Origin: Przewalskia tangutica
Taxonomy: Eukaryota > Streptophyta > Magnoliopsida > Solanales > Solanaceae
Direction of reading: 5' to 3'
Length of the DNA stretch: 64,000 nucleotides
Assembly: GCA_029844215.1 (NCBI GenBank)
Contig: CM056733.1
Coordinates: 70,337,794 to 70,401,793 of the forward strand
Each line of letters opens with the position of its first letter. Position 1 is the first letter of the stretch. The notes beneath the pieces were generated by a model. The model ran no database searches, had not been told where the DNA came from, and was given only the letters and a program-made list of their open reading frames with translations. Both the position numbers and the translations under genes were made by a program. Below are positions 33,796-45,579 of this stretch, in pieces.

Positions 33796-35087
33796 CTTCA
33801 TGCCCCTAAATTGATCAAAAATTTAGTGTTTGTCCGTAAATTCTCCACTGATAATTCTGTTTCTATTAATATTGATCAGTTTGGGTTTTCTGTGAAGGAT
33901 TTCAAAACAGGAATTCCTCTCATGAGGTGTGATAGTACGGGGGATCTTTATCCTATCACCCCAAGATTCGGTCTTTCGAGTCAAACCTTACCATCTACGT
34001 TTGCCTCTCTTGCTCCTTCCTTGTGGCATGCTCATCTAGGGTCGTCTATTTTTTCTTCCTTACATAAAAATAAATTTATTTCTTGTAAAGGTACGCATAG
34101 TACTCCGAATTGTCAGTCTTGTTCTTTAGGAAATAATGTTAGATTTCCTTTTGTATACTCTAATTCTCATACTCTAATTCCATTTGATATTATTCATAGC
34201 GATCAATGGACGTCTCCTGTTCTCAGTTCTTTAAGTCATCGTTATTACGTTCTATTTTTGGATGATTATTCTAATTTTTATGAACTTTTCCAATCGTGAA
34301 AAATTCTCAAGTTTTTTCCACCTTCTTAAAATTTAGAGCATTCATTAGAACCCAATTCGAACGAGAAATTAAAAATATCCAATGTGATAATGACAAAGAA
34401 TATGACAATGGGGTGTTTCGGGAATTTTGTACTAATAATGAGATCAATTTTTGTTTTTCTTGTCCTCATACCTCTTCACAAAATAGTAAAGCCGAACGAA
34501 AAATTTGTACCATTAACAACATTATCCGAACTTTATTGATTCATGCATTTGTACCCCTTACTTTTTGGCATCATGCTCTACAGATGACTACATATCTTCT
34601 TAACATTCTTCCTATCAAAAGTTTGACATATTCCTCCCCTCTTCAAATTTTATATAATAAGAGTCCTTCATTTTCACATCTTAGGGTCTTTGGGTGCTTA
34701 TGTTATCCATTGTTTCCATCAATCACAATTAACAAACTTCAGGCCCGTTCCACTCCTTGTGTGTTTTTGGGTTATTCGTCTAATCATCGTGGTCACAAAT
34801 ATTTTGATTTATCATCTAATAAAATCATTATTAGTCGCCATGTTATTTTTTATGAGTCCCAATTTCTGTTTACTAAGGATAGTAATCCCGTGCCTAGTTC
34901 GTATAATTTTTTGGATGATGATATATCCCCATATATTATCCACCATTTATCGGACATGTCCCGCAACCCGAATTCACCGTAGGCCAATCGTCACGCCCCA
35001 TCGCCACGACTTCCCTGGTCCATCCATCGATCGGGCCAAGAATCGCCAGTACTAGAATTGGGCCATTGCACCCCAATCCAAAGAGCT
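33796..35087 (+). pseudogene. Copia E integrase
   Basis: The frame ending at 34299 holds LWHAHLGSSIFSSLHKNKF and CQSCSLGNNVRFPF (GAG-pre-integrase zinc-binding end). FDIIHSDQWTSPVLSSLSHR with YYVLFLDDYSNF follows. A stop at 34297 and a frame change lead into 34296-34982: FEREIKNIQCDNDKEYDN, PHTSSQNSKAERKICTINN and GYSSNHRGHKYFDLSSNKII. The D, D and E residues of the catalytic triad are recognisable. After 34982 comes the Pro/His-rich linker, cut at 35087 by gypsy J. Confidence 0.85.
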
Positions 35088-37765
35088 TGTTATACCCCGT
35101 AGTTCTGACCCTACGATGCAGAGCGCTGACGGCGTAAGACTTAAAATTTTCAAAGGATAGGTTGACGTCGTTCGGACGGTTTTAGTCAACTTTGAAGCGG
35201 GTTATGACCTGGTACATTGAGAGTTCCTAAGTGTTTCAAAGGCCTAGGGCGTAGTTCGTTGAGTCTAGATTCCAACGCCACCAACCGTTCGTCGATGGGA
35301 CATCGGAGTAGAAAGTTATGAGGGTTACAAGTTCGCGCAATGACAGAATGTGTTTCGCGGCGGCAGGGCGCGCCTAAAGTTCAAGGGTCGCTGAAGCGCA
35401 GCCGCGCCGGATAGCAGGGTCGCGCACAAAGTTCAGAGCTGCGGAGGTTTCAAGACCGCGCCGAGGCGGGATTTTTGGGAAAAACTTAGAAAAGTCCGAT
35501 TTCTCTTAAAAGGCCATGGGAGGGTGACAAGTGTCCCCCCCCATATGATTTTGCTTGCATGGCTTATATTGACCAAGTCTTGTAGACTTGGTCATCTCTC
35601 AAACATCTTCCTCTCTCTAAAAATCAGCTCCTCCTTCTCTCTAAAAACCCAAGAAAAATCTGAATAGTTAAGAACCAAAAAGGAAGCTTGTAGCTAGCTT
35701 GTTGGCATTGTTGTGGTGGTGTTCTTGGCAAGGAAGCTAGCAATACTTGGAATAAGTTTTGGCTAAAACTTTAAGGTAATGATTCTTCCTTTAGATTTAG
35801 TTTATAGTGTTGCATGTTAAGAAGAAAGAACTTGTGGTAGTAAATAATGCTCTTAGAGTCACTGCATGCTGTAAATGTGGTTGGATATGAAGAATGGGTT
35901 AAGAAGAGATTATGAGCATGTTGTAGCCTAAAACTACCTTAGAATTGTTAAGTGAATTGTTGTAAACTTATGGGACAGAATTTTGGGTGTGTAATCCCCT
36001 TTAAATTGTTGGATTGATTGAGCCTTAAAATGTGGTGTTTTGATGGTAAATTCGGCCTTGAGAAAGGTGGCAAAGTGAGTAGAAACAAAGGAAATGCTGC
36101 CCAATTTTCCATAGAATTTTAGTGGCTTTGAGTTAGATTATTCTACATTGGAATTAGAGGTTAATGAACATATCATGGTTGTGATAGGTTGAAATATTAC
36201 TTGCGGTAGTTGAGCTTAGCAAGTGGATTGACCAAAGAGGTATGTGAAGCTTTCCTATCTCTTGAGCATGAATAGATGAAACTATGTAGTACGGTAGACG
36301 TACAAGATTTGGTATTATTACTTGTTTTAAGTATCTAATGACTTGTTTCGTGTTAAGAATGTATAAGTCCCTTGGTTAGGGAAAAAGTATGATTTTACTA
36401 AAGCATAAGAGTTAATATAACAACTTTATGGGAAGTTGGTTTATTAGCTTCATAGAAGGTTAATGAGAAGAGATTTACTCTAAGTAAGATAAGTATATGG
36501 GGAGGCAAATTGATTTTAAGGTATCAATTGCCCAAAGGTTTTTATGTATAAAAGAGTCACTTTTAAAAGAATTGAAGTATGTAGTACTTGGGTTAATTCC
36601 CGATTTTCTTTTATTAAAGATATGATTAAGTGCCTTAAGTAAACTAAAATGAGAGGGTATATGAACAAGAATAATAAGAAGTTATAAGTTTTCTTAACTT
36701 ATTTATGATTATGATATGATGACAGTTTGAGCTAGGGTAAGAGTATATCTGAGGGGCAAGCCCCAAGATCGTTATACCACCTACCTGTGGTAAGAGTATG
36801 TCCGGCGGGCAAGCCCCAAGATCGCCATACCACCTTCTCCAAAGGTAAGAGTATATCCGGCGGGCAGCCCAAGATCGTTATAACATCCGCATCAAGATAA
36901 GAGTATATCCGGCGGCAAGCCCCAAGATCGTTATACTATCCGCCTCCAGCAAAGAGTATATCCGGCGAGTACATTTCAAGATCGTTATACCATCTGTTTC
37001 AGGGTAAGAGTATATCTGAGGGGAAGTCCCCAAGATCGTTATACCACCTATTCCGTGGACTTGCTACCCACGATGCGAGGAATACCTCATGCGGGTCCAC
37101 AGGACCTATGCGGGTGAAATAGTCCCAGGAGTAGGGGTGCTTATTGATACTACGGGCGAGGTACCCTGTTTTGATCCTAAGGCCCCTATTTTATGCAGTA
37201 TTATATGCATGTAGACTTGTCACTCTCATTGTTAGTAAGGCACAGTAAAAGGTATTTTAATTGTCTTCCGTGACTCCAGCTTACTTTTAGACTTGGTATC
37301 ATTATTACAGTATTTTCCAGCTTTACATACTTGGTACATATCATGTGCACCCCCTTCCCGGGCTGCGTCATGCGCAGTAAGTAGCAGATTGAGGATCCTC
37401 GTTCTTAGGATCACTACTCCAGTGTCAGAAGCTCCATCCCTCCGGAAGCTTGTTTTTTGGTACGGATATTCCCTGATGCTATAGGTATTTTGTACATTCA
37501 GGGGTATGGCGGGGCCCTGTCCCGCCACAGTTGTTATCTTTAGAGGTCTGTGGTCACCTATGTGTTTTGGGCTATAAGAACCAGTTGTATTACTATACTT
37601 TTGTTTAAGTATGTTTTATAGACGGCAGCCTTATCGGTTGGCCAGTAATGTTTACCCTTTTCTCTAAGTAATGTGTTGTGTATGTTCCGCTGCTATTCTC
37701 TGACATATACCTGACAAGGTACCCCAGTAGGGTACCAGTCATGGCCCCGGGGCTGGGTCGTGACA
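35088..37765 (+). repeat. 5' LTR of gypsy J
   Basis: It begins TGTTATACCCCGTAG and ends GGGTCGTGACA, and is the partner of 42700-45391. The AT-rich segment 35560-36730 is nearly identical to 43200-44360, while GC-rich parts (35340-35470, 36740-37060, 37370-37500) differ by many small indels. Confidence 0.95.
36740..37055 (+). repeat. Six ~60-bp tandem units in 5' LTR of J
   Basis: Each unit has AAGAGTATATCTGAGGGGCA, then AGCCCCAAGATCGTTATACC. The centre GGGGCAAGCCCC is a hairpin-forming palindrome, conserved in several units and damaged in others (for example GGCGGGCAGCCC). Confidence 0.88.
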
Positions 37766-37769
37766 AAAG

Positions 37770-37781
37770 TGGTATCAGAGC
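37770..37781 (+). promoter_or_regulatory. Primer-binding site of gypsy J
   Basis: TGGTATCAGAGC lies 4 bases after the LTR end. It is complementary to the initiator tRNA-Met 3' end and is the usual chromovirus primer site. Confidence 0.92.
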
Positions 37782-37972
37782 AGTTAGTCCTCGGAAAGTG
37801 TCCACAGACCGTGTCTAGTAGAGTCTTGATTATCGGTGTGTCGTGCACCACATCTATAATCAGGAGGCTGCAGGATATTTAGGATTGGTTTCCATTCTTT
37901 CACTCTAAGATCGTGCAATAGAGCTGAGTTATAGGTTGAATCTCCCCTGATGTTTTCCTTTATGTATCAGTT

Positions 37973-39309
37973 ATGCCTCCACGCAAGGCAACCGCGCCCG
38001 TGGCGGCAAGGCACCGAGGTGTCGCTAGTGGACGCGGAGAGTCACGAGGCACAGCCCGATCCTACCAGAGATGATGTTTAGGCGGCGAGTTCCACGCCGT
38101 CGCCACCTCAGCAGAGTTCGGCGCAGGACGCGCCATCGAGATCATGCAGACGAGCTCTCCAGCACAACCGTGGCCGAGTACGAGATTACGGGAATGATTC
38201 TGCCATCGACCAAAGATAGTGGCGTGGCAACGACAGGAGCAGCGCCAACCCAGAGCCGATAGCCACTTGATTCGGATTTCTTGGGTTGTCACCCACCCGA
38301 AGTTCTATGGTTCGAGATTTGAGGAGGATCCGCAGGAGTTTGTCCGGCAGCTGACGGACCATGCAGTCCTTAGGGCATCAAGATCGAGTCCGTTATACTA
38401 GCTTTCTACCGGTACGCGATATTGCGTTGAACTGGTTTGAGTCATGGGTATTGTCGAGGTGAGGATGCTCTTCCACCGATTGGGAGGAGTTCACAGAGGC
38501 GTTCCTAGACCACTTCTTGCCTCCGACGCGTGAGAGCCCGCGTAGATAGGTTCTTGACCTTGAGACAGACGGAGGACTATCGTGAGTACACTGAGTTTGA
38601 CTCTGGCCGATATGCGCACACCATCGTAGCAGACATGGCGCATGGGGTTCATAGATACGTGATGGGCTAGACCGTCCACGACATCGCTGCTTAGGAGTGG
38701 CTCTTCACCCGGGGATGGATATTGCCGATGCAGCATACGCGCAGGATTGAGGACAGAGCGCAGGATCGCCTAGATTTGGGCCACCAAGAGGCCGTGACAG
38801 CGAGTTCTCGTGGCGCTTTTCAAGGCGGCACCTCGGCAGACCAGGTCCACCTTCCACCAGACTGAGTGCTCCTTCTCGCTTTTCCGGCAGAGGTCCGATC
38901 GCAGGTTATTCGAGAGCAGGTCGTGGCTCGGGACTTCGTGTTTTCGCGAGGCGCAGATCAAAGACTAATCGAGACCACCTACCTCTCGGTGTGTTAGATG
39001 CGGTAGGTCTCATCCGGGCGAGTGCCGTATGGGTTCAAGAGCATGTTACGCTTGTACGCAGGCCATCCGAAGGATTGTCCGCCCCAGGAGGCGGAGCATT
39101 ACGGTTCAGCCGACGGTCCTTTGGATCTTCATCTTCGATGGGTAGACGCCCCGGAGGGCAGGGTACTTATGGGCCAGCAGGCCGCAGCAGAGGTCGTGGT
39201 AGGGGTTCCAGTTCTAGCGGTCCTCAGAACCGCATCTATGCTATGTCCAGTCGACAGACCGCGGCGCCCTGCATGTCGCCACGTGTACATTATGGTTTCT
39301 TCTTTGTGA
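37973..39309 (+). pseudogene. Gypsy J gag
   Basis: ATG at 37973 starts MPPRKATAP. The capsid core appears as PKFYGSRFEEDPQEFVRQLT at about 38300-38360. A nucleocapsid region near 38990-39085 has CVRCGRSHPGEC and then CYA...GHPKDC, compatible with zinc knuckles once a frame change is allowed. Several frameshifts and stops separate these blocks. Confidence 0.8.
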
Positions 39310-39650
39310 TGTATATGCTTTGATAGATCCAGTTCTACCTTGTCCTACATATCTCCTCATATTGCCGTAGAATAGGGATAGAGCCCGAGTCCATAAGACC
39401 TTTTGAGGTGGCTACGTCGATGAGTGATTCAGATGGTAGCCGAGCGTGTATAAGGCTTGCCTGTGACTATAGATACCGTCCGACTCTGGCCGACTTGATA
39501 GAGTTGGATATGACAGACTTTGATGTGATTATGGGTATGGATTGGCTAGCATCTTGCTATGCCAACGTGGACCGTAGAGAGATTAGTTCGGTTCCGCTTC
39601 TGGTGAAATGCCATCGAGTGGAAGGAATCTTTGCACGCCGGCGGTAAGTT
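39310..39650 (+). pseudogene. Gypsy J protease
   Basis: The sequence TTTGATAGATCCAGTTCTAC gives a damaged IDPGST-type active-site region. SYISPHIAV, PFEVATSMSDSDGSRACI and DFDVIMGMDWLASCYANVD (39408-39575) follow, standard for the gypsy aspartic protease and its flap. Confidence 0.8.
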
Positions 39651-39789
39651 TATTTCTTACCTCAAGGCTGGAAGATGGTGCGGAAGGGGTATATCTACCA
39701 TCCGTTCGTATTCGACATCGAGGTGAGGTACCGACCTTGATCGATCCGGCCGTTAGCGAGTTTCGGACATATTCCCGCACGAGCGTATC

Positions 39790-40600
39790 CTCCCGGAGGA
39801 GATTGAGTTTTGTATTGATTTGGCGCCGGACACTCGACCGATATCTATTCCGCCATACAGGATGACACCCGCCGAGTTGAAGGAATTGAAGGACCACCAA
39901 AGATTTGGAGAAGCGGCTTTATTAGGCCAAGTGTTTCTCCCGGGAGCACCGGTTGTTTGTAAAGAAGAATGATGGACGCCAGCTGCGTATGTGTATTGAT
40001 TACTGATGCTAAACAAAGTAACTATCAAGAATGTATATCCTCCCGTGATTGGACGATTTGTTTGACCATTACGCGGTGCAAAGTGTTTTTCCAAGATAGA
40101 TCTGCGATGCAGTTATCATCAAAGCGAGTTAGAGAGACAGATATCTCAAAGATCGCATTCAGACCGGTATGGGCACTATGAGTTCAGGGTGATGTCTTTC
40201 GGGTTGACCAACGCCCCAGCAGTGTTCATGGATTTGATGAATAGGGTGTTCAGGTCATTCTTGGATATGTTCGTTATAGTTTTCATTGATGATATCCTGG
40301 TGTATTCGCGCACAGAGCAGGAGCATACATATCATTTGAGGACGGTATTGGGAGTCCTCCGGGACCGGCAGTTGTATGCCAAGTTCTCGAAATGTGAGTT
40401 CTGGTTAGCTTCAGTGGCTTTCTTAGGGCATGTTATCGGGGCCGATGGTATTCGGGTTGATACAGCTAAGATTGAGGCGAAGACTTGCCTGCACTCCACC
40501 ACAATCGGCAGAGTGCGCAACTTTTGGGCCTTGCAGGATATTATCGGAGGTTTGTAGAAGTTTGCTTCTATTTCAAAGACCTTTGACTAAGTCGACTCGA
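39790..40600 (+). pseudogene. Gypsy J reverse transcriptase
   Basis: It starts with IPPYRMTPAELKELKD (about 39848-39895). After a damaged stretch an intact frame 40189-40557 reads MSFGLTNAPAVFMDLMNRVF, FVIVFIDDILVYS (catalytic FIDD at about 40280-40292) and YAKFSKCEFWLASVAFLGHV. The catalytic aspartates are present in this frame. The part between about 39990 and 40180 is scrambled relative to the family, mostly at places where CAG or CAGGG would be expected. Confidence 0.88.
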
Positions 40601-41090
40601 AAGCGGCTATGTTCGCGATGACGGATACTTGTGAGAAGTTTCCGGTTGCTAAAGGAGAAGTTGACAACCGCCCGATTCTTACTCTTCCGCAGGCTTAGAT
40701 GGATATGTGGTTTATTGTGACGCGTCAGTGTCGGGCTTGGAGTGCGTCCGACGATCACGGCGAGTTATAGCTTACGATCTCGACTTAGGAAGCATGAGAA
40801 GAACTATCCCACACATGACTTGAGTTGCAGCGGTGATTCATGCCTTAAAGATCCGAGACATTATTTATATGGAGTTCATGGGACATTTACACGGACACAA
40901 GAGTCTCCAAGACATCTTCACCGGAGGAGTGAACTTGCGGCGAGACGGTGGTTGGAGCTACGGCGACTACGATGTTGATATTCGTACCACCGGGAAGGCG
41001 ATGTAGTTGCGGATGCCCCAGTCGCAGATCGATGGGTAGTCCGTCTGATGTTCACCCGAGAAGAGGATATGGTCCGAGAGTTACATCGGT
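40601..41090 (+). pseudogene. Gypsy J RNase H
   Basis: The fragments EKLTTARFLLF-like residues, RKHEKNYPTHDL (about 40790-40822), HYLYGVHG and RRWLELRRL (about 40855-40975) are the gypsy RNase H landmarks. The catalytic CDAS region near 40715 reads CDASV in one frame. Several indels break it. Confidence 0.8.
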
Positions 41091-42091
41091 AGCAAGCCTC
41101 GGGTTCGTTTGGTTGATTCCGATAGTGACTGAATTCGGGTTCGAGAGGTTGCCGAGTCTTCCATCGTCGAGGTGAAGAGCGGCGATGATGAGGATCCGAT
41201 TTGCAGTGCAGATCGAGATCATCTCTCGAAGGAGAGCCTATTCGAGGTAGCACCGATAAGTGCTAAGATTCGGCGGTTGTGTGTTCCGACGTGACAGACT
41301 TCGTCAGATTTCGGGAGGCAATACGGTGCTCGTTATTCTATTCATCCGGTCGACTAAGATGTACCATGACCTCGGTGCGTGTATTGGTGGGATGGCCTAA
41401 AGAGGGCGTTGCGGAGTTCGTAGCACGCGACCGTGTCGAGTTAAGATTGAGCACGAAGCCCGGTGGTGTTGCAGTTATTGATATTCCGACTTGGAAGTGG
41501 GAGGTGATAAATATGGATTTTATTACGGGGCTACCTACCACTCGGAGGAAGCATGATTCCATTTGGGTGATTGTCGACAGTCGAAAATCAGCCCATTTTC
41601 TTCCACGTAACGACGTTCTCGGTGAGGACTATGCCGATTATATATTAGAGATTGTGAGACCGCACGAGTCGGTGTCGATTATATCGAGATAGAGCCCGGT
41701 TCTCGGCTAACTTCGCGAGGTCTTTTCGAAGGATTAGGGACACGTGAGTCTCGACGGCGTTTCATCCTCGATCGACGGACAGCCGAGCGCACTATCCAGA
41801 CACTTGAGGATATGTTGCGGGCTTGTGGTATTGATTTCAGGGGTAGCTGGGAGGATCATTTACCTCTGGTGGAGTTTGCTTATAACAATAGCTACCATTC
41901 CAGTATTCAGATGGCGCCTTATGAGGCCTTATACGGGAGGAAGTGCAGTCACCGATAGGCTGGTTCGAGTGGAGAAGTTCGATTAGTCGGGCGGACTTAG
42001 TTCACAGCGACGATGGATAAGGTGAAGCTTATCCAGAGCGATTGGCGGCTTCGAGTCGGCAGGTCGTATCGCAGATCATCGGCGCCGACAC
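41091..42091 (+). pseudogene. Gypsy J integrase
   Basis: It includes IPTWKWEVINMDFITGLPTT (about 41483-41545) with the first catalytic aspartate, and DSIWVIVD. VEFAYNNSYHSSIQMAPYEA (about 41868-41930) and LYGRKC follow in a shifted frame. The region upstream of about 41280 is a poorly preserved integrase N-terminus. The integrase inserted cDNA into the genome. Confidence 0.85.
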
Positions 42092-42562
42092 TTGGAATTT
42101 GAGATAGATGATTGGGTGTTTCTAGCGTATCGCCATGGCGGCGTGATGAGATTTGGGAAGAAGGGGAAGCTTAGCCCAAGGTACATTGGGCCGTATCAGA
42201 TTGTCCGTAGGGTAGGCAAGGTTGCCTATGAGTTAGATCTTCCGTCCGACTTGGAGGCGGTACATCTAGTCTTCCATGTGTCCATGTTGCGAAAATGTAT
42301 TGGAGATCCATCTAGAGTGCACCCGGTTCAGGATGTCCAAGTGACAGAGGAGTTATCGTATGAGGAGAGTCCCATAGCGATACTCGATCGTCAGGTTAGA
42401 CGACTTCGGACGAAAGACATGGCTTCCGTCAAGGTGCTATGGCGGAACGAAAACAGGGAGGAAATGACATGGGAAGCAGAGGACGATATGATGAAGAAGT
42501 ATCCTCACTTATTCCCTATACCTCCAGGTAACCTATTTTCCTGCTTGTTAGTTTTGATTTAG
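42092..42562 (+). pseudogene. Gypsy J integrase C-terminus with chromodomain-like end
   Basis: A single open frame of 156 codons reads GKKGKLSPRYIGPYQIVRRV, YELDLPSDLEAVHLVFHVSM, LSYEESPIAILDRQVRRLRT, then VKVLWRNENREEMTWEAEDD and YPHLF before the stop. The V-LWRN...TWE pattern is the integrase-linked chromodomain of chromoviruses, thought to guide insertion into heterochromatin. This is the best-preserved part of the element. Confidence 0.88.
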
Positions 42563-42685
42563 CATTTACGCTTCAGTATGTTGTGGCTCATGGAGCTTCT
42601 TTATTTGCAAAAGAATAGTTAAGAGGGTCTCTGTCGATGTTGTGATTTGAGTAAGCCTAGAAGGAACATTCGGGACGAATGTTTC

Positions 42686-42699
42686 TAAGGGGGGGAGAA
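42686..42699 (+). promoter_or_regulatory. Polypurine tract of gypsy J
   Basis: TAAGGGGGGGAGAA directly precedes the 3' LTR start TGTTATACCC, as expected for the plus-strand primer site. Confidence 0.9.
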
Positions 42700-45391
42700 T
42701 GTTATACCCTGTAGTTCTGACCCTACGTATGAGAGCGTACGAAAGCATGTAAGACTTAAAATTTTCAAATGATAGGTTGACGGGTCGTTCCGGACGGGTT
42801 TTAGTAAACTTTGAAGCGGGTTATGACCCGGTACATTGAGAGTTCCTAAGTGTTTCGAAGGCCTAGGGCGTAGTTCGTTGAGTCTAGATTCCAACGCCAC
42901 CAACCGTTCGTCGATGGGACGTCGGAGTAGAAAGTTATGAGGGTTACAAGTTCGGCGCAATGACAGAAATGTGTTTCCGCGGCGCGCGGGCGGCGCCGGA
43001 TGCAGGGCCGCGGCGCCTAAAGTTCTGAAGGGTCGCTGAAGTTGCAGCGCGCGCCGGATAGCAGGCGCGCGAAAGTTCGAGAGCTGCAGAGGTTTCAGCA
43101 CGCAGCCGAGGCGGATTTTTGGGCGAAAAACTTAGAAAAGTCTGATTTCTTTTTAAAAGGCCATGGGAGGTGACAAGTGTCCCCCCCCATATGATTTTGC
43201 TTGCATGGCTTATATTGACCAAGTCTTGTAGACTTGGTCATCTCTCAAACATCTTCCTCTCTCTAAAAATCAGCTCCTCCTTCTCTCTAAAAACCCAAGA
43301 AAAATCTGAATAGTTAAGAACCAAAAAGGAAGCTTGTAGCTAGCTTGTTGGCATTGTTGTGGTGGTGTTCTTGGCAAGGAAGCTAGCAATACTTGGAATA
43401 AGTTTTGGCTAAAACTTTAAGGTAATGATTCTTCCTTTAGATTTAGTTTATAGTGTTGCATGTTAAGAAGAAAGAACTTGTGGTAGTAAATAATGCTCTT
43501 AGAGTCACTGCATGCTAGAAATGTGGTTTGGATATGAAGAATGGGTTAAGAAGAGATTATGAGCATGTTGTAGCCTAAAACTACCTTAGAATTGTTAAGT
43601 GAATTGTTGTAAACTTATGGGACAGAATTTTGGGTGTGTAATCCCCTTTAAATTGTTGGATTGATTGAGCCTTAAAATGTGGTGTTTTGATGGTAAATTC
43701 GGCCTTGAGAAAGGTGGCAAAGTGAGTAGAAACAAAGGAAATGCTGCCCAATTTTCCATAGAATTTTAGTGGCTTTGAGTTAGATTATTCTACATTGGAA
43801 TTAGAGGTTAATGAACATATCATGGTTGTTATAGGTTGAAATATTACTTGCGGTAGTTGAGCTTAGCAAGTGGATTGACCAAAGAGGTATGTGAAGTTTT
43901 CCTATCTCTTGAGCATGAATAGATGAAACTATGTAGTACGGTAGACGTACAAGATTTGGTATTATTACTTGTTTTAAGTATGTAATGACTTGTTTCGTGT
44001 TAAGAATGTATAAGTCCCTTGGTTAGGGGAAAAGTATGATTTTACTAAAGCATAAGAGTTAATATAACAACTTTATGGGAAGTTGGTTTATTAGCTTCAT
44101 AAAAGGTTAATGAGAAGAGATTTACTCTAAGTAAGATAAGTATATGGGGAGGCAAATTGATTTTAAGGTATCAATTGCCCAAAGGTTTTTATGTATAAAA
44201 GAGTCACTTTTAAAAGAATTGAAGTATGTAGTACTTGGGTTAATTCCCGATTTTCTTTTATTAAAGATATGATTAAGTGTCTTAAGTAAACTAAAATGAG
44301 AGGGTATATGAACAAGACTAATAAGAAGTTATAAGTTTTCTTAACTTATTTATGATTATGATATGATGTGATTTGAGCTAGGGTAAGAGTATATCTGAGG
44401 GGCAAGCCCCAAGATCGTTATACCACCTACTCCAGGGTAAGAGTATGTCTGAGGGGCAAGCCCCAAGATCGTCATACCACCTTCTCCTGTGTAAGAGTAT
44501 ATCTGAGGGGCAGGCACAAGATCGTTATACCATCTGCACCAGTATAAGAGTATATCTGAGGGGCAAGCCCCAAGATTGTTATACCATCTGCTCCAGTGTA
44601 AGAGTATATCTGAGGAGTACAGCCCCAAGATCGTTATACCATCTGTTTCAGGGTAAGAGTATATCTGAGGGGAAGTCCCCAAGATCGTTATACCACCTAT
44701 TCCGTGGACTTGCTACCCACGATGCGAGGAATACCTCATGCGGGTCCACAGGACCTATGCGGGTGAAATAGTCCCAGGAGTAGGGGTGCTTATTGATACT
44801 ACGGGCGAGGTACCCTGTTTTGATCCTAAGGCCCCTATTTTATGCGAGATTATACGTGTATACTTGTCACTCTCATTGTTAGTAAGGCACGAAAAGGTAT
44901 TTTAATTGTCTTAGTGACTCAAATTACTTTTAGACTTGATATCATTATTACGGATTTTCCACTTTATATACTTGGTACATATCAGGTATCGACCCCCTTC
45001 CTGGGCCGTTCATGACGGTAAGGGTAAGCGATTGAGGATCCTCGTTCTTAGGATCACTACTCCGATGTCGAAGCTCCATCCTCCTAAGCTTGTTTTTGGT
45101 GCGGATATTCCACGATGCTATAGGTATTTTATACATTCGTGGTATGGCGGTGCCCTGTCCCGCCACGATTGTTATCTTTAAGTGCGTGGTCACCTATGTG
45201 TTTTGGGCTATAAGAACCAGTTGTATTACTATACTTTTGTTTAAGTATGTTTTATAGACGACAGCCTTATCGGTTGGCCAGTAATGTTTACCCTTTTCTC
45301 TAAGTAATGTGTTGTGTATGTTCATTCGCTATTCTCGACATATACGACGGTACCGGTAAGTACGATCATAGCCCGAAGCTGAGTCGTGACA
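42700..45391 (+). repeat. 3' LTR of gypsy J
   Basis: It is homologous to 35088-37765. A six-unit array at about 44380-44702 has better-preserved GGGGCAAGCCCC palindromes than the 5' copy. It ends GAGTCGTGACA. Confidence 0.95.
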
Positions 45392-45579
45392 CGATCTCGG
45401 TTCGGAACCAACTTCTTGTGTTGGGCGATGGGCCCACTGCTGTGGACGATCCGTACTGGTCACTTCACAAAATTCACTCAATTCTCATCTGAATCATAGA
45501 CCAGTCACTTGTAGTTAACAGGGTATTTTTAACCAAAAAGACATTTAATTTAAATTCTAATATGCTTAAATCTCAACTA
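45392..45579 (+). other. Copia E integrase-RT linker, right of gypsy J
   Basis: It continues the linker of copia E from 35087, with no preserved frame. It includes a stretch resembling the SQHMIFKPNK region of related copies. Confidence 0.5.

Larger units (their letters stand above)
35088..45391 (+). mobile_element. Ty3/gypsy chromovirus J (Tekay/Del-like)
   Basis: Complete architecture: LTR 35088-37765, primer-binding site, gag with CCHC knuckle, protease, RT, RNase H, integrase, C-terminal chromodomain-like region, polypurine tract, LTR 42700-45391. The frame is broken in almost every domain by small indels. It sits in the integrase-RT linker of copia E. Flanks GAGCT (35083-35087) and GATCT (45393-45397) may be a degraded target duplication, one base out of register. 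The C-terminus after integrase supports the Tekay/Del lineage, inferred from motif memory. Confidence 0.93.

Noticed and set aside
37770..37781. tRNA-like sequence at the gypsy J leader
   Set aside because: It is a 12-base primer-binding site, not a tRNA gene; no cloverleaf flanks it.
38071..38292. Arg-rich open frames on both strands
   Set aside because: They overlap gypsy J gag in wrong frames; GC-rich sequence creates them.
44356..44771. 108-codon frames on both strands in the J LTR
   Set aside because: They are produced by tandem repeats in the LTR; a Tyr/Ser-rich repeat translation with no homologue that I know.
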